Positions 33,650-44,029 of a stretch of DNA of 64,000 bases are shown in pieces. Position 1 is the first letter of the stretch, and each line of letters starts with the position of its first letter. The DNA lies in NCBI GenBank assembly GCA_001692895.1, contig KV748220.1, forward strand, positions 186,001 to 250,000, given 5' to 3'. The stretch is from Cenococcum geophilum 1.58. Its lineage: Eukaryota > Ascomycota > Dothideomycetes > Gloniales > Gloniaceae. The notes beneath the pieces were generated by a model. The model had not been told where the DNA came from, searched no databases, and saw nothing but the letters and a program-made list of their open reading frames with translations. The position numbers and the translations under genes are program-made.

Positions 33650-34600
33650 CTATACTGCGTTTCTTAAACTAGAGATAAATAGTACTTAAAGCAAGTAATA
33701 GTAGTAGAATGCTCCGGGCTAAGTGCACGTTTATATCCACTGCTTACCCTTTAATATAGTACTAAAGCAGCTTTATATTGTTACTATTAATAAAATAGAA
33801 AAGCTAGGTAGTATATACTAGTTAATATATTAGGGTGCTCCTTTCCTAGTGCCTTTTCTCTTCCCTTTAGCGCCTGCCAGTTTATCTCCTCTATTACTTT
33901 ATACTTTCCCTAATACTGTAGTACCGACGCTATAATGCTAGTGCTTACTAGGGTATAAAGATTATTACCCCCTACCATCCTCTCCCTAAGTCGTCATTAC
34001 TTTTATTACTATACTCTCAGCTATTTATAGCTCCCCTTCGTCTATATATACTATATAGCGTTACTTAACAATTACGCCTAGTTCCCTAGTAATTCTTTAT
34101 TAGCTAGTTTGCCCTTTAATATAGACTTAATATAGGGAAACAACTTCTAGCACTTCGTCCGGTTCTTAAATCTCCTATTAAGGAATCCTCTTGCTATTAA
34201 CATAAAAGGCTTCTATCTCCATCGCTCTACCTTATTAAATGACAATAGCTAGACCCTTATGCAGAACCGCATTAACTAGTACATCTTATACACATCGCTC
34301 TTCGTAGCTGCTGTTATTAGCAAATAGGCACGTAAATATATCTAGGTCGTCGTTAAACTCGCCATTGTTATTATTATCCTTATCCTTATCCTTATTATTA
34401 CTTTTTTCTCTTAAGTAATACCTGCCAGGTAGTTGTATGTCAGGTGGTTTTTATATCCTAGTTTCCCTTAATAGCCTCCCTAGATAGATAATCGCATCGC
34501 CTAAGCAAAGGCAGTAAGTAATATAGTTATAGTATAGTTAGTGCGTTAATGAAAATTTTTTATTACACTGACTTTGCGCCTTAGTGAGTATTAGGTAGTT
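33650..34600 (-). pseudogene. NLR fragment: winged-helix plus TPR (left arm)
   Basis: Inverted copy of the right-arm fragment at 41,380-42,440; see there for motifs. The Asn/Asp-rich codon run (attattatccttatccttat at about 34,370) and the TPR end near 33,740-33,930 are in matching places. More degenerate than the right arm, with RIP-type stops in all frames. Confidence 0.65.
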
Positions 34601-35129
34601 TGTTAATGTTTATCCAATACTACTCTTAAAGGTAACCTGCCTTATTAGGAGAAGGTATTAGAGTAAAAGTGCCGCCAATAGGTCGATAATTGGCGCGCTT
34701 TCTTTTTGCTTTAACAAGATAGCACTTAATATAAGATAGCTCGTTCTTAATAGGTATATAGTAAAAAACCAGCTTCGTAAGTTGCGTTAGGGAGACTTCT
34801 ATATAGGTCTAGCTTTTTAAATAACTAATAGCGTGCTACGATTGTTAAAGAGGTAAAAGAGGTAATTTAAGATAGTAGAGGTAACGGCTATAGCTAAGGT
34901 AGAGGGCGTAATAATAATATAGGTTTTAAGGCGATATAAAGTGTTAACAGCGGATTAAGCTAATTAGAACTTGGCCTTAAAAAGACAGATATGAAATTCT
35001 AGCGGTGATCTCTATACTTCTATACTCTAGGTAGAAGCACTATTTAGCTCTTATTAATAGTAAGGATCTAGCTATAGCCCTTATTTTTATAACTAAGCCA
35101 ACTATATAGTTTGCCAGCTTAGCGTTTTA

Positions 35130-36220
35130 GTGCTACGTAAAAAGGCTGTTACCTATCTACTCCTTAAAATGTCTCTTCCCTTTAACACACATCCTTTTAA
35201 CTATTTAGCTCCTAATCTGGTACCTAGGTTTATTATAGTTTTTATACTATGCCATTCCCTATATACTAGGGATATGCGTTTAACCTCTCTAGTAATATGT
35301 TTTAAAACTCCGATGCCGTTTTACTAACGGCCAATCTATCTAATATTAACGTTACCGCGCCAAAATACAACACTATACCAATATTAGTTAACTATATAGA
35401 CCTAGCTAAATTTATCACAAGCGATGTAGAGCTTACTATTTATCGCAGATTCAACAGCAGTATAGCTTAAATTCTTCTCTCTTTATAGAGCGAGATATAG
35501 CAAAAATAAAATCTTTTTAATAATGAGACTAATAAGTCTAAAAAGAAAGAACTCCTCTTAAGTATAAAAATATAAATAAAAGATTACTATAAGTAAATGC
35601 AGTATTCTAGCACGGCTTTAAAGATAATAAGACTAATAAATGTTATAGATAAGATATTAATCCTCTAAAGCCAAGTTCTAAAACTTTAGCCGCTAGTTAA
35701 ACGTGTTATATAAACTTTCTTCTATTAGCTAGACTATAAATGCCCTTCCTTACGGCATAAAACTGAAGTGTTCACTAAGTATAATAAGGCAGATATAATA
35801 GCATTAAGACCAGCGGAGGGTAATAATCCGTTTTTACGTTTCTTAAGGGATAACTTTAGTAGGGTACTAAGGGTAAGGCTACAGTACCCATATATAGTTA
35901 ATGGCTAATACGCTAACTAAAAGGTAATATAATAGAGAAAGAATAATAACTCCTTAAAAGAACCTGAGCTAGGTAGAGAACTTTACTATATCCCAGAATC
36001 TTATATTATAAAGGTTATAACGGTAATAAGCATCGCCATTACAGCTATTATACTAGTGGCTATAATTATATTATTATACTATATAAGCTCGCCGGGAGCT
36101 AGGCTAGGCATAGTTACCGCCTATATATTAGTCTTTGTAGTTAGCATCGCTCTATTCTCCGCATAAAGAGTAGAGGTTTTTATAGCTACTATAGCGTAAG
36201 TTAAGACTTTGATTTAAGTA
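35130..36220 (+). pseudogene. DUF6594 membrane protein remnant (left arm)
   Basis: DUF6594 is a fungal family of unknown function with two or three C-terminal membrane helices. The frame from about 35,312 reads NYIDLAKFITSDVELTIYRR, FNSSIA, LLLSIKI, LRDNFSRVLRVRLQYPYIVN, the conserved RELYYIPESYIIKVI (about 35,980) and then two hydrophobic helices (TVISIAITAIILVAIIILLY and RLGIVTAYILVFVVSIALF), ending near 36,215. Stops are RIP-type. A 65-codon open stretch just upstream (35,130-35,327) reads LPFNTHPFNYLAPNLVPRFI and is shared with the right arm; it may be an upstream exon or a separate piece. Confidence 0.75.
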
Positions 36221-36429
36221 TAAATATCTCTTCTAAAGTAATTTACTAATTATATATCGGACTTACGCAGATTTAGAGCAATCTTAGTAGTTTTTATAAG
36301 TGGGGATTTAGCAAAACCAAGATAGTAATAAACATTAGTATGGGCTTGTAAACTTAGTTAGACAGGATATAATCTATTTAGTAATTAATTTAATATGTTT
36401 TCTCCCTAAGATATATAGAAGAATTAAGG

Positions 36430-36585
36430 TACTCTATATAAATGTATCTAAACACTAAAGAAAATGCATTAGGCACTCTATGCAAATATATTTAAATACC
36501 TAAGAAAATATATTAGGTTCTCTATATAAATACATCCAAACACCTAAGAAAATGTATTAGGTACTCTATATAAATGAAAATAAAC
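36430..36585 (+). repeat. 43-bp tandem repeat, left cluster
   Basis: Three to four units with aaatgcattaggcactctat and aaacacctaagaaaatgtat. Inverted relative to the cluster at 38,093-38,232. Confidence 0.65.
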
Positions 36586-37205
36586 ACACCCTTAGTATCT
36601 GTAGAGAGCGATTACTATATCCTAAGGAAAAGTCGTTAAAGGCCTAGATTGTGGGTGGGACCCTAAAATGGCTTCATGCAGGATCTAATGTGCGGGGTAG
36701 GCTGAGGTAACTAGGCGAATGCTATTGGGCGCCAGGACGTAGTGCAGGAATATTATAACCCTCGGCAGTTAATTGTTCGCTAGAAATAATAGATAGTTCA
36801 ATCTTTAGTCCCAATTTCGCTAGATTATATTATAAGTTTAAGTTAGATTGCTCTAGGGTAGATTTTAAGACCTTTAGATATAGAGAAGCAAAAAAAGCGG
36901 CCGAGCTTTTCCTAATAGGGGTAATAACTCGTCTCCTCCTTTATAAAGTACACCACTATATTAAAGATATGCGGGTAGGCTAGGCAAATAAACTAGAGGA
37001 GGATAGTAAGAAAAGGTAGAGAAGCTAGTAAGGCATACTTAATTTAAATCTTTTGCGATAGAGAAACGGGTAAGTTTTAAATATTTTGTAATAGAGAAAT
37101 GGGTAAGTTATCTCTATCTAGCCTAAGTAGGCCAAGAAACAATAAAAAAGTCTAGGGAGGATAGTGAGAGAAGGTAGAGAAGCTAGTAAGGCATAGTTGA
37201 TTTAA

Positions 37206-37310
37206 GGGTATATTTAGTTATAAGTTTAGATTAAAATAAGGGCTTTAAAATGGAGTCGATCTAAAGCTCCAATCTAATTCTAAGGCGACTATTTGGTTGA
37301 ATTCTAACGT
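37206..37310 (+). mobile_element. Truncated copy of the 392-bp MITE
   Basis: gtttagattaaaataagggc and ctccaatctaattctaaggc match 21,125-21,210. The copy begins after TTTAA like its relative and stops near the end of its first quarter; no right end is visible. Confidence 0.65.
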
Positions 37311-37384
37311 AGGTTACTAGGTTATAACGGTCCACCTAGTGGGTTAGGGTTGTAGGTCGGTGGCCGCTATAATGGAGGCCCATT

Positions 37385-37725
37385 TAGGACGCTGCCCGCT
37401 TATACCTATCGTGAGTTCGAGACGGATTTAGGCGTGGACTACCCTAGATTCATAGAGGTGCAACGGTTGATCGGGGAAAACGGCAAAGTTTTAGCCGCCG
37501 GTTTGTCGTGGCAGCTCGTTAATTGACTCTCCGCGTCGCTTCCGGGACAAGGGTTTAATTATACGCAGCGTATTGCCGCCCAGTTCGGCTTCGACGGGTT
37601 ACCACTAACGTACATGCTCCGCATGACAGAAATTTCTTTCTATAGCGTCGCAGGACGTGTTATAGCCATTAATGGCTTAATAATACCGACACCTACATTC
37701 CTAGAACGCCCTAATGTAAGGGCCT
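37385..37725 (+). pseudogene. Lightly mutated coding island, family unknown
   Basis: A plus-strand frame, open except for one TGA, runs about 110 codons: TLPAYTYREFETDLGVDYPR, then FIEVQRLIGENGKVLAAGLS, QGFNYTQRIAAQFGFDGLPL and TFLERPNVRA followed by a stop. Codon use is normal and CpA is not depleted, unlike both flanks, so it entered recently or has been single-copy. I do not recognise the family. The start is not visible. It may be an exon or a 3' fragment of a captured host gene. Confidence 0.45.
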
Positions 37726-38092
37726 AGGAAGATCTAAGATGTATAACAGAACACTAAAATACTGCCAAATGACCGCCTTTCTAATTAGGAAAAGCGGTTT
37801 CCTATTGCAAATTCCAGTACCCTGCTAATTTTTCATTTTAACCCCCCTATAGGAGGCTGGGCCTAGGGTGTTATATTTGCTATAAAACCCTACTCTTTGC
37901 CAGATGGCTATGCAAAGATCTATTGTACCTTAACGGCGAAGTTTATGTCACTTTTTAGGCATATATTGCGTAACTAATCACACTAGCCAACTATATATAC
38001 TCGCACGACTGCTCCCTTATTGTGTATACTTATATACCGTCCTTAGTAAGTAAAACTACGCCTTAATAAGGAAGAAATACAACAGATTCCTT

Positions 38093-38232
38093 AATATATT
38101 TTCTTAGGTGTTTAGATATATTTACATAGAGTACCTAATGCATTTCTTAGGCGTTTAGATACATTTGCATAGAGTACCTAATGCATTTCTTAGGCGTTTA
38201 GATATATTTATATAGAGTACCTAATATATTAC
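38093..38232 (-). repeat. 43-bp tandem repeat, right cluster
   Basis: Three units of cctaatgcatttcttaggcg plus tttagatacatttgcatagag-like text, exact 43-bp spacing. Inverse of the left cluster. Confidence 0.7.
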
Positions 38233-38344
38233 GGACCTTATAACGGCAGTAATGGAACTACTAAGAAGAGACTTAGATAACTTAGTTATTACAATATAGG
38301 AAGCGCTTAAAGCGATTAATAAGGGCTAAGTAAGTTATATAGGA

Positions 38345-38470
38345 CATTATATATTTATATACCCAACGTACTAAACGTAGCAAATATACTTATATAGCGA
38401 ACGTACCTAATGTACTAAACGTAGCGAATATACTTATGTAGCGAACGTACCTAACGTACCAACATACTAA
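38345..38470. repeat. 44-bp tandem repeat
   Basis: Two to three units of tactaaacgtagcgaatata with cttatgtagcgaacgtacct. Period 44 bp. It is a different sequence from the 43-bp repeat. Confidence 0.6.
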
Positions 38471-38752
38471 GTGCATTTCTTAGGAGATAGGATGTGTATT
38501 TAAAGGACCACAGTCCCTACCTAGATAGTTCTCTTCTTTGTAGTAAATCTTAAAATATAATTAGAGTTAATCTATTAGGCAACCACTCTACCAATTATAT
38601 TATATTCTTGTTAATTGTTTAATTACCTATATACCTAGCCTATTAACAAGTCCACCGTAGTATTTCCTATAAGGCTTTGTTATATAATGCATTTTCTTAA
38701 GTATTAGATACATTTAGGCTGGATACCTTAATTCTTCTATATATCTTAGGGA

Positions 38753-39517
38753 TAGGGGTACGCGTTATATAGTAATAGCGATTTAATACGTATTATTATA
38801 TATAAAATCGGTATTTCCCACTTTATTACATTTACATTATATATTATAGAATTTAAATTCAATAGAGATTTAGTATTAAGTAATTATAGCAAGAAGGTTA
38901 AATCTGGTTACGTAATGCTAAGTTTGGCCCATATATTTACAAACCGTTTAACTAGGGGTAGTATAACGGGCTTATATAAATGCTTCTAAACCGAAGCTTG
39001 TAGATTACTACTATATAAGAATACTAAGCTAAGGAGAAGAAGGAGAAGAAGACTGTCGAAGACTAATAAGATATAAGGGGTTACTAAGGCGCTAGTGGTA
39101 AGTAAGCTAATGGCGATTTTCCATACTGGGCATGGAAAATCCTAATTGGTTAGCTCTATAAGTAGTGCTAACAGATTGCCCAGAAATGCGGCAAATTGCC
39201 CTAAAACGGCAATATAGCAGGTAACGCGCCCTAGCACCGTCACAGGCAGCTTACCGATTAAGAAAGGCTTAACTAGGAGGCTGTAATTATTACTAAAGAT
39301 TACATTAAGTTAAAAAAGCGCCAGCTAATAAACCTACTATTTAATTTACTATATAATTGGATCTCTTTTATTACTACTAAACTTAACATTAAAAGCCTGT
39401 CTAGAACGTCTATTTTATATATTAAATTAGTACGTGTTATAAAATCGATTAATAATACGTAAAATATAAAATAAAAGTGTTATATATATATTATAATTAC
39501 CCAGTCCGCACCCCTAC
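38753..39517. other. Spacer without recognised gene
   Basis: Unique DNA of the palindrome centre. A Lys/Arg-rich plus-strand stretch near 39,020-39,060 and a less mutated stretch at 39,120-39,240 are seen, but no gene can be supported. Confidence 0.3.
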
Positions 39518-39739
39518 TTAGGGAGAAAGCATATTAAATTAATTACTAAATAGATTACATTCTGTCCAACTAAGTTTGCAAGCCCATACTAATGCTTACT
39601 ACTATTTTAGATTTACAAAATTCCCGCTTATAAAAACTACTAAGATTGCTCCAAATCTGCGTAAGTCCGATATATAATTAGTAAATCACTTTAGGAGAGA
39701 TATTTATACTTAAATTAAAGTCTTAACTTACGCTGCGGT

Positions 39740-40887
39740 GGCCGCGAAAACCTTTACTCTTTATATAGTTAAGAATAGAGCGATACTGACCGCAAATACC
39801 AACGTATAGGCGGTAACTATACCTAGCCTAGCTCCCGGTAAGCTTACATAGTATAATAATATAATCGCAGCCACTAGTATAATAGCTGTAATAGCGATGC
39901 TTATTACCGTCACAACCTTTATAATATGAGATTCTGGAATATAGTAAAGTTCTCTATCTAGCTTAGTGTCTTTTTAAGAGTTGTTATTCTTTCTCTATTA
40001 TATTGCCTTTCGGTTAGCGTATTAACCATTAACTATATATAGGTACTGTAGCCTTACCCTTAGTACCCTACTAAAGTTATCCCTCAAGAAACATAAAAAC
40101 GGATTATCACCCTCCGCTAGTCTTAATGCTATTATATCTGCCTTATTATGCTTAGTGAACACTTTAGTTCTATACCGTAAGGAAGCGCATTTACAGTCTA
40201 GCTATTAGAAGAAAGTTTATATAGCGCGTTTAACTAGCGGCTAAAATTTTAGAACTTAGCTCTGGAGGATTAATATCTCATCTATAATATTTATTAGTCT
40301 TATTATCTTTAAAGCCGTACTAGAATGCTGCATTTACTTACAGTAATCTTTTATTAGTATCTTTATACTTAGGAGAAGTGCTTTCTTTTTAGACTCGATA
40401 GTCTTATTATTATTATTCATATTTCCCCAATAACTTACTAGCAATGCCGCGGATTTCCCCCCTATATTATACCGATTGAGCTTATTTAAAAGATCTTAGT
40501 TTTACTATATCTCGCTCTGTAAATAGAGAAGAATTTAAGCTATGCTGCTATTAAATCTACGATAAATAGTAAGCTCCGCGTTACTTGCGATAAATCCGGC
40601 TAGGGCTATATAGTTAACTAATATTAGTATGGTGTTATATTCCAGCGCGGTGACGTTAATATTAGATAGATTGACCGTTGGCAAAACGGTATTGGAGTTT
40701 TAAGATATATCGCTAGAAAGGCTAAGCGCTTATCCCCGGCATATAGGGAATGGCGTAGTATAATAAACCTAGGTACTAGATTGGGAGCTAAACGGTTAAG
40801 AGGACGCCTGTTAAAGGGAAGAGACGCTTTAAGTAGACGGGTAACAGCCTTTTTGCGTGGCACTGAAACGCCAAGCCAGTAAACCAC
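39740..40887 (-). pseudogene. DUF6594 membrane protein remnant (right arm)
   Basis: Inverted copy of 35,130-36,220. On the minus strand: NYIALAGFIASNAELTIYRR, FNSSIA, LRDNFSRVLRVRLQYLYIVN, RELYYIPESHIIKVVTVISI, and the two C-terminal hydrophobic helices (IIILLYYVSLPGARLGIVT). This copy retains FIASNAELTIYRRF closer to the family pattern than the left arm (FITSDVELTIYRR). An 87-codon open stretch upstream (40,887-40,624, MVYWLGVSVPRKKAV) corresponds to the left arm's 65-codon stretch. Not functional because of RIP-type stops. Confidence 0.75.
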
Positions 40888-41379
40888 GTAGCTGGCTTAG
40901 TTATAGAAATAAGGGCTATAGCTAGATCCTTACTATTAATTAAGAGCCAAATAGTGCTTCCACGCAGCCAGAGTATGGAAGCACAGAGATCACCGCTAGA
41001 ATTTCGTATCTATCTTTTTAAGGCCAAGTTCTAATCAATTTGATCCGCTGTTAATACTTTATATCGCCTTAAAACCTATACCATCGTTACGCCCTCCGCC
41101 TTAGCTATAGTCGTCACCTCTACTATTTTAAATCGCCTCCTTTACCTTTTTAACGATTACAGCACGCTATTAGACGTTTAAAAAACTAGATCTATATAAA
41201 AGTCTCCTTAATACAACTCGCAAAAGCTGGTTTTTTACTACATACCTATTAAAAACAAGCTATCTTATATTAAGTGCTATCGTATTAAAGTAAAAAGAAA
41301 GCGCGCCAGATTATCGACCTAATGGCGGCACTCTCACTCCAGTGCCTTCTCCTAGTAAGGCAGGTCACCTTTAAGAGTA

Positions 41380-42440
41380 CTATTAAATAAATATTAATAA
41401 ACTACTTAATACTCGCTAGGGTGCGAAGTTAGCGTAATAAAAAAATTTCATTAATACGCCGGCTATATTATAACTACATTACCTACTACCTTCGCTTAGG
41501 CAATACGATTATCTATTTAGGGAGGCCATTAAGGGAAACTGGGATACGAAAACTACCTGACGTATAACTACCCGGCAGATATTACTTAAGCACATTTATA
41601 AGGAGAGGCGTTTTACTGCTAACCTATTGTCACTAATAAGCTTCTTTAACCCGCAAGGGATTCTAGAGTTAGTACTGCACAGCTATTTAACTAATGTAAT
41701 AGAAAGGAGTAAGGACGAGGACAAGGACAATAATAATAATAGCGAGTTTAATAACGACCTAGATACATTACGTGCCTATTTGCTGGTAATAGCAGCTTTA
41801 GAAAGCGATGCGTGCGAAATACACTAGTTAGTGCAGTTCTGCACAAGGGTCTAGCTATTGTCATTTAATAAGGTAGAGTAATAGAGATAGAAGTTTTTTA
41901 TATTAATAGTAAGAGAATTCCCTAACGGGAGATTTAAGAACTAGACGAAGTGCTAGAAGCTACTTCCCCACATTAAGTCTATATTGGAGGGCGAACTAGC
42001 TAATAAAGAATTACTAGGAAACTAGGCGTAATTACTAAGTAAACGCTATATAGTATATATAGATAAAGGGGAGCTATAAACAGCTAAGAGTATGGCAATG
42101 AAAGCGATAACAACCAGGGAGAGAATAGTAGAAAGTAATAATCTTTATACCCTAATAAGCACTAGCATTGTGGCGTCAGTGCTATAATATTAGGGAAAGC
42201 GTAAAGCGGTAGAGGAGATAAACTAGTAGGCGCTAAAGGGAAGAGAGAAGGCGCTAGGAAAGGAGCACCCCAATATACTAACCAGCGTATACTACCTAGC
42301 TTTTCCTTTTTATTAACAGCAATAATACAAAGCTGCTTTAGTACTATATTAAAGGGCAAGTAGCGGATATAAATATACACTTAGCCTAGAGTATCCTACT
42401 ACTATTACTTGCTTTAAGCACTATTCGTCTCTAATTTAGG
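41380..42440 (+). pseudogene. NLR fragment: winged-helix plus TPR (right arm)
   Basis: Reads YDYLFREAIKGNWDTKT near 41,500, then LLSLISFFNPQGILELVLHS (41,627; open for 66 codons), the acidic DEDKDNNNNSEFNNDLD, LRAYLLVIAALESDACEIH, LVQFCTRV, REFPNGRF, LEGELANKELLGN, SMAMKAITTRERI and one or two TPR units (EEHPNILTSV-like, ALKGREKALGKEHPNILTSV at about 42,230). This is the region after the nucleotide-binding part in fungal NB-ARC/TPR proteins. The P-loop half is not seen in this arm, so the copy is 5'-truncated. RIP-type stops are scattered through it. Confidence 0.75.
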
Positions 42441-42658
42441 AAACGCAGTATAGCTAAAGGCTATTTATTCCTATAAGATGCGCGCGTATAAGGTTAGTAT
42501 AATACTCTATTATTTATATATCCTAGTTAGCGTATAGTAGTAAACAGTATATAGGTAAGGTACTTTAATAGGTTATAGATTAGCTTTTATCTATTAGTAT
42601 ATAAGCGCCCTTAGAGTATATAGAAGGTATTAGTTTAAGGTTAGTTTAGGTTATATAT

Positions 42659-42707
42659 TGCCACTACTAGTAGGGAGGGTAGCCGACCCACTCTGGCTAT
42701 ACTTTTG
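42659..42707 (-). repeat. Terminal motif copy T5
   Basis: ccactactagtagggagggt followed by ctctggctatacttttg; right end of the giant inverted repeat, followed directly by ttaag. Confidence 0.7.
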
Positions 42708-42734
42708 TTAAGATAGAGGGTAATATATACGTTT

Positions 42735-43770
42735 TTATAGTATAAATGGCAGCAGCAGTAGCATTAAACCGCTTCGCACCGTTATTATCGCCTAGGTTAT
42801 CACCAGCAGCAAGCTAAAGCAACTCACTATCACGTTCTAATGCGTCCTAACGATTGTGAAGCGCGTTATAACTACTATCTAATACCTCTATATTATCTCG
42901 AAACCTTATAAGACGCTTAGAAAACTATCTGTTAATATAGATATATATAAATCTACCTCTACAGCAGCTAGCGATATACGGCTTTTCCTACTCTATAAAA
43001 TCTGGGAAAAACACTTACTTTTATTATGTCTATAATAAAGTAATAAGTATATAATAGATAGTTACTTTAGGAGAATAGAGCAACAATAACCTCCTTAAAT
43101 TTTATAAGGAGAATTGCCTCCTAGTAGATACAATATTCAATATAATTAATAATATTCCAATATTATCGCCACTATTACTACTACCCTTTATAAGCCCGCT
43201 CTAAGAACGCCCATTAAAATACGCTACTACTACTCCTTCCCCTCTTACCTTAACCGATACACCTACCTAGCTATCGCCCTTCTTCCCTCGCCTAGTTTCT
43301 CCTGTCCGTCCCTTATACGCTACTATTACGTCTTGCTCTTACCTAATATTACTATTACCGCTAGCGAAGCCTCGTCAATCTTTAGCCTCTACACTACTAG
43401 CACTAATAACTATACTATATACTTCTAGAGCCTCCCTACTAGTACCAGTGACTACTCTATTACAGCGCCGCTTACCACATATATTATTACTTATCCTCTC
43501 TATATATAACCTAGAACGCCAATTCTAAAATAAGTTAAGCCCCTTTTATAACTAGCACCTATATTACTCTACACGAAATCCCCCTAACACTAGTCTTATA
43601 CGACTTTTGCACACTATTGTAAACCTTATTAGATCTTATAATATAAGCTATATTATTAAATATAATTATTATCCTTCTATATAGGATTAGCGAAGTATAA
43701 ACTATACACGCAGTTTTCGTTTATTTAGGCTTATAGGAGATTATATTAAGATCTAGAAGAACTAAAATAG
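42735..43770 (-). pseudogene. Unidentified coding remnant, copy 2 of 2
   Basis: Same-orientation copy of 18,135-19,150, colinear throughout (gcagcagtagcattaaaccg, ttttcctactctataaaatc, cctctctatatataacctag). It carries somewhat more C-to-T and G-to-A changes than copy 1. Runs into a LINE 3' end exactly as copy 1 does. Confidence 0.4.
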
Positions 43771-43794
43771 AGTAAAATAGTACTCTAACTTACT

Positions 43795-43999
43795 ATACTT
43801 TAACGGTATTATATTACTTTCCTTTATTTCCTATATTAATTACAGCGCTAAAGGAAGGAGAAATAGCTCTTATAGTTAGCTACTAAATTAAAGCCGGTAT
43901 AATTCATATTAGTTTACTCTAGTTAGCGCTTAGTAACGGCCTATACCTAAGTTAGACGGTATATAGCTATAATAGAACATATATATATATATATATACG
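43795..43999 (+). mobile_element. LINE 3' end with (TA)n tail, copy 2
   Basis: Matches 19,200-19,416 and 45,165-45,375. It is followed by gtcgagatagagg, a phrase that also follows the tail at 45,370 (gtcgagatggagg). Confidence 0.6.
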
Positions 44000-44029
44000 T
44001 CGAGATAGAGGGCCAGGACAGGTTAATAT

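Larger units (their letters stand above)
36411..38752. mobile_element. Element-like insert at the palindrome centre
   Basis: The left margin ccctaagatatatagaagaa (36,405) recurs inverted at 38,752, giving terminal inverted repeats of about 65 bp. Inside each end is a short tandem array of a 43-bp unit (36,430-36,585 and, inverted, 38,093-38,232) with the core cctaatgcatttcttaggcg. Between them lie a MITE fragment and a lightly mutated coding island. The boundaries coincide with the inner edge of the left arm, so it may be an insertion into the palindrome loop. Confidence 0.5.
33388..42707. mobile_element. 9.3-kb giant inverted repeat bounded by terminal motifs
   Basis: The left arm 33,388-36,411 and right arm 39,518-42,707 are reverse complements over about 3 kb with mainly transition differences. 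Landmarks: ggctaccctccctactagta at the outer ends, ggaataaatagcctttagct, gtatagcatgcca-like NLR text, and tttctccctaag at the inner ends. Each arm carries an NLR fragment and a DUF6594 remnant in divergent orientation. The outer ends are the same motif that bounds the 7.3-kb unit, next to TTAA on both sides. It could be one foldback element or two copies head to head with 3.1 kb between them. No transposase seen. Confidence 0.75.

Noticed and set aside
37320-37440. tRNA- or SINE-like A and B boxes (agtgggttaggg and gagttcgagac)
   Set aside because: The spacing is too long for a tRNA-type promoter, there is no cloverleaf, and a protein frame runs through the second box.
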